This document shows, one piece after another, positions 47,797 through 49,611 of a stretch of DNA of 49,611 bases. Source of the stretch: a virus; IMG/VR virus record IMGVR_UViG_3300050021_000841, positions 1 to 49,611 of that record; one strand, given 5' to 3'. The notes under the pieces are model-generated. The model was not told the DNA's origin. It made no database searches and saw only the letters and a program-made list of their open reading frames with translations. The position numbers and the translations under genes were made by a program. The first letter of the stretch is position 1. Each line of letters starts with the position of its first letter.

Positions 47797-47999
47797 TGTG
47801 CGTTCACAAGCCGGGGAGGATGCAGGGGCGATACGTGATGTGCCGTTTCTGCGGGGTGGCTATCGAGTATTGTCCCTGCACGGCGCCGTACTTCCGCTCG
47901 GTGGATGCGGATTGTCCCTACTGCCGCGGCTCTATGTGGGTGGGGATCGTGAGAAGCCTGAGGAGCATGGTTGCGAGGGTGTTCGAGGATTTCGATTGA
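47796..47999 (+). CDS. small zinc-ribbon protein (67 aa)
   Basis: 67 residues with CRFCG (16-20), CPC (26-28) and CPYC (about 40-43) cysteine pairs, a probable zinc ribbon, followed by a helical tail (SLRSMVARVFEDF). Coupled to the previous gene (TAATG). It is the last gene of the long rightward operon, followed by a perfect hairpin shared with the integrase end. Confidence 0.6.
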   Translation: MCVHKPGRMQGRYVMCRFCGVAIEYCPCTAPYFRSVDADCPYCRGSMWVGIVRSLRSMVARVFEDFD

Positions 48000-48003
48000 G
48001 ACT

Positions 48004-48027
48004 CCGTGGGGGATCACTCCCCCACGG
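48004..48027. terminator. perfect 9-bp hairpin between converging operons
   Basis: CCGTGGGGG (48004-48012) and CCCCCACGG (48019-48027) are exact inverted repeats over ATCACT. It lies between the last rightward gene (stop at 47999) and the end of the leftward integrase, overlapping its last codons. No T-runs flank it on either strand, so it would be a bidirectional U-less terminator. Confidence 0.65.
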
Positions 48028-49366
48028 CTACGGGCATCGGAACAACGGGCGCTTTCCGCGCGGGGCGGCCGGGGACTGAAGGCGGCTTCACTTTCCCCTG
48101 CTTGATCCACGAATTCATGACGGACTGATTGAGGCTGGTCTGACGGGCGCGGACCCACGGCATGTAGTGTCGCTCGGTGATCTTCACAGAGGAGTGACCG
48201 AGGATGGTGGATACCTCTTCGATGCGCATCCCGGAGAGCAGGGATTCGACGGCGAAGGTATCGCGGAGCATGTGCGGGTGGCATCGCTTCGCCGATCCGT
48301 CCGGCTCCTTCAGGGCGGCGAGCTTGAAGAGTTTGCCGTAACTCCTCTGCCAGTTCGTCACGATGGTTTTCGCGTTTCCTTGTCCCGTCCAAAAGAAGTA
48401 CGTCTCGTTGGTGTTGCCCTTCTGACTCGCCGGCACCGTGAGGAGTAGTTCGGCAACGTCGGGCGGGATCGGGCAGTAGACCGGATCTCCGGTTTTCTTC
48501 TGATAGACCATGACGCTCGACATTCCGGTGCTCGGGTCAACGGAGAGGCGATTCTTCTCCAGGGTGACGGCATCACGGATGCGAAGGCCTGTCCAGCGCA
48601 TCAGTTCTGTTAGGGCGCGGATGCGGTGTCCGCCGAGGGTCATGGAGTTGTGCTTATCGACGCTCGGGCGGTCGCTGTAGATGTGCGTGGCGTCGATGAC
48701 CTTCGCGTATTCGTCCGGCTGGAAATACCCCGTCTGCGTTGCCTTCACCTGAATCTTCCCCAACCCCTTCGTCATGTCCGCCGCATGGTTGCGCGGATAC
48801 CATCCTGCTCGCTCACAAAACCACAAGAAGCCGATCATGCGTCCCTGTCTCTTCTGCCGGGAGAGGGATTCCACGTTCCAGGTGCTTCGCCATTCCCGCA
48901 GTTCGTTCAGGCCGATCTCCGCGAGAAACCGGATTCCTTTATCACGGCAGTAGCCGAGGAGGCTTGTCTTGGACGCTTTCTTTTTTTCCGTATCCTCTCC
49001 GAATTCGTTCCGGCGCTTGTATATGGTGGCTTCGGTGTTGCCGCGGTCGCGGCTGTCCGCCATGTAGGAGGCGACTGCCATCTCGACGGTGGGGCGCTCC
49101 GGCTCGGCGGCGGCGGCCGGCTCGGGGATCGGGGCGTACTCTTCGGGGCGGACGGGCTTACCGACCTGCTCCCAGAGGATTGCCAGGTCGCGGGCGGCTT
49201 CGAGGTCGCGGGCTTTATCGGGCGGGAGGTAGCGGGCGGTGGAGAGGCTGATCCGATGTTTACCGAGCATTCCCCTGATGGTGATCGGGCACTTGCACTT
49301 CGTGGCTACCTGATCCCACATGGGGCGCTTGCACGGGGCGATGTGGCGGCGTTGGGCGTTCAGCAT
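48014..49366 (-). CDS. tyrosine integrase
   Basis: 450-residue phage integrase. Catalytic set: R262 (TGLRIRD), K290 or K291 in YQKKTGD, H365-x-x-R368 (HMLRDT), H391 (LGHSS) and Y401 (RHYMPW). The N-terminal part (30-100) includes a Pro/Ala-rich stretch, and 90-190 is the core-binding helical domain (ERPTVEMAVASYMADS). It joins attP to a host attB site. The attachment site was not identified. GGGGAGG (49371-49377 on the leftward strand) precedes its ATG, which lies in the end of the next gene. Confidence 0.95.
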   Translation of the reverse strand: MLNAQRRHIAPCKRPMWDQVATKCKCPITIRGMLGKHRISLSTARYLPPDKARDLEAARDLAILWEQVGKPVRPEEYAPIPEPAAAAEPERPTVEMAVASYMADSRDRGNTEATIYKRRNEFGEDTEKKKASKTSLLGYCRDKGIRFLAEIGLNELREWRSTWNVESLSRQKRQGRMIGFLWFCERAGWYPRNHAADMTKGLGKIQVKATQTGYFQPDEYAKVIDATHIYSDRPSVDKHNSMTLGGHRIRALTELMRWTGLRIRDAVTLEKNRLSVDPSTGMSSVMVYQKKTGDPVYCPIPPDVAELLLTVPASQKGNTNETYFFWTGQGNAKTIVTNWQRSYGKLFKLAALKEPDGSAKRCHPHMLRDTFAVESLLSGMRIEEVSTILGHSSVKITERHYMPWVRARQTSLNQSVMNSWIKQGKVKPPSVPGRPARKAPVVPMPVAVGE

Positions 49367-49605
49367 GACGCCTCCCCTGGAATGTAGGAGAATCCCTGCC
49401 GGTGGCTGTGTCCGGTCCGGGGTCCGTTGCGGACAATCGAAACCCGCCCATCGGTGAGGAGATCGTTTATGCAGGCGTGCAACGCGCGCTCATCCGTGGC
49501 GGGAAACCGCTTCTGGATCTGACGGAGGGACACCGGATTCCTTCGCTCTCCGCGGAGACCGAAGACGAATCGGGCGATGTCGGACTTGAGGGCATCCATA
49601 CGCAC
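49360..49605 (-). CDS. winged-helix-like protein upstream of integrase (81 aa)
   Basis: 81 residues with a winged-helix feel: helix (DALKSDIARFVFGL), NPVSLRQIQKRFPATDERALHACINDLL, and a beta wing (GRVSIVRNGPRTGHS). It overlaps the integrase start by 7 bp, so they are co-translated, and it may be an excisionase or an integrase regulator. Its start (49605, or the ATG two codons later at 49599) is near the window edge, so its own promoter lies outside. Confidence 0.6.
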   Translation of the reverse strand: MRMDALKSDIARFVFGLRGERRNPVSLRQIQKRFPATDERALHACINDLLTDGRVSIVRNGPRTGHSHRQGFSYIPGEASC

Positions 49606-49611
49606 ATATAG

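Noticed and set aside
1-49611. CRISPR array, insertion sequences or transposases
   Set aside because: No regularly spaced repeats and no transposase-like gene or terminal inverted repeats were seen.
48000-49611. An attP core beside the integrase
   Set aside because: The gap after the integrase is only a few bases and holds a hairpin; without the host junction sequence no core can be named.
1-49611. Direct terminal repeats showing a complete circular genome
   Set aside because: The first and last bases show no overlap, and joining the ends would leave almost no space for a divergent promoter.

Overview
The window is an almost gap-free phage or prophage genome. It encodes a lambda-type long, non-contractile tailed virion, a tyrosine integrase, its own replication proteins and a large accessory region. 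The DNA is GC-rich and start/stop overlaps (ATGA, GTGA, TAATG) are the rule. A GC-rich bacterial host is clear. Acidobacteriota is my guess from the style of the exported proteins, not something the sequence proves. The first gene starts at base 1 and the last leftward gene starts 6 bases from the right end, so the window is probably cut at gene boundaries.

Layout. (1) 1-5094: rightward early genes: SNF2-like helicase, DUF4326 protein, beta-class DNA methyltransferase, and, after a 212-bp regulatory gap, a sigma-70-like factor and two small genes. (2) 5095-5864: about 770 bp without a credible gene, full of nested inverted repeats. I read it as a large structured non-coding RNA on the + strand. 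(3) 5865-6928: NinB-like and HNH (YbcO/DUF968-like) recombination genes. (4) 7047-28916: morphogenesis in lambda order: terminase small and large subunits, gpW-like connector, portal, S49 protease with a nested scaffold, decoration protein, major capsid, head-tail joining genes, tail tube, tail chaperone with a CCCAAAC -1 frameshift, tape measure, hub, and a giant receptor-binding or spike protein. (5) 28947-34280: membrane and lysis genes (holin-like, T4-type lysozyme, spanin-like), a metallophosphoesterase, a C39-like peptidase, and a nucleotide pair (dATP/dGTP diphosphohydrolase-like, nucleoside 2-deoxyribosyltransferase). (6) 34281-35542: two leftward genes (exported protein, ribbon-helix-helix regulator) and an AT-rich control region with paired operator-like repeats. 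(7) 35543-47999: second rightward early operon: many tiny genes, a PD-(D/E)XK nuclease, an A-B-A-B helix-turn-helix protein, exported beta-proteins, sliding clamp, MazG-like protein, Hjc-like nuclease, DUF5131, DUF1376 and a primase-helicase. (8) 48014-49605: leftward integrase and a small winged-helix gene, facing region 7 across a perfect hairpin.

How it fits together. The ribbon-helix-helix protein with its operators and the sigma factor with its inverted-repeat promoter region are the likely lysis/lysogeny and timing controls. The clamp, primase-helicase, DUF1376 protein and nucleases form a replication-recombination module. Methyltransferase, MazG-like, diphosphohydrolase and deoxyribosyltransferase suggest control of the nucleotide pool or of DNA modification. 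A cluster of GGTTGTC/GACAACC motifs around the small-terminase start is a candidate packaging site. U-less hairpins follow the capsid and tail-tube genes and separate the converging operons.
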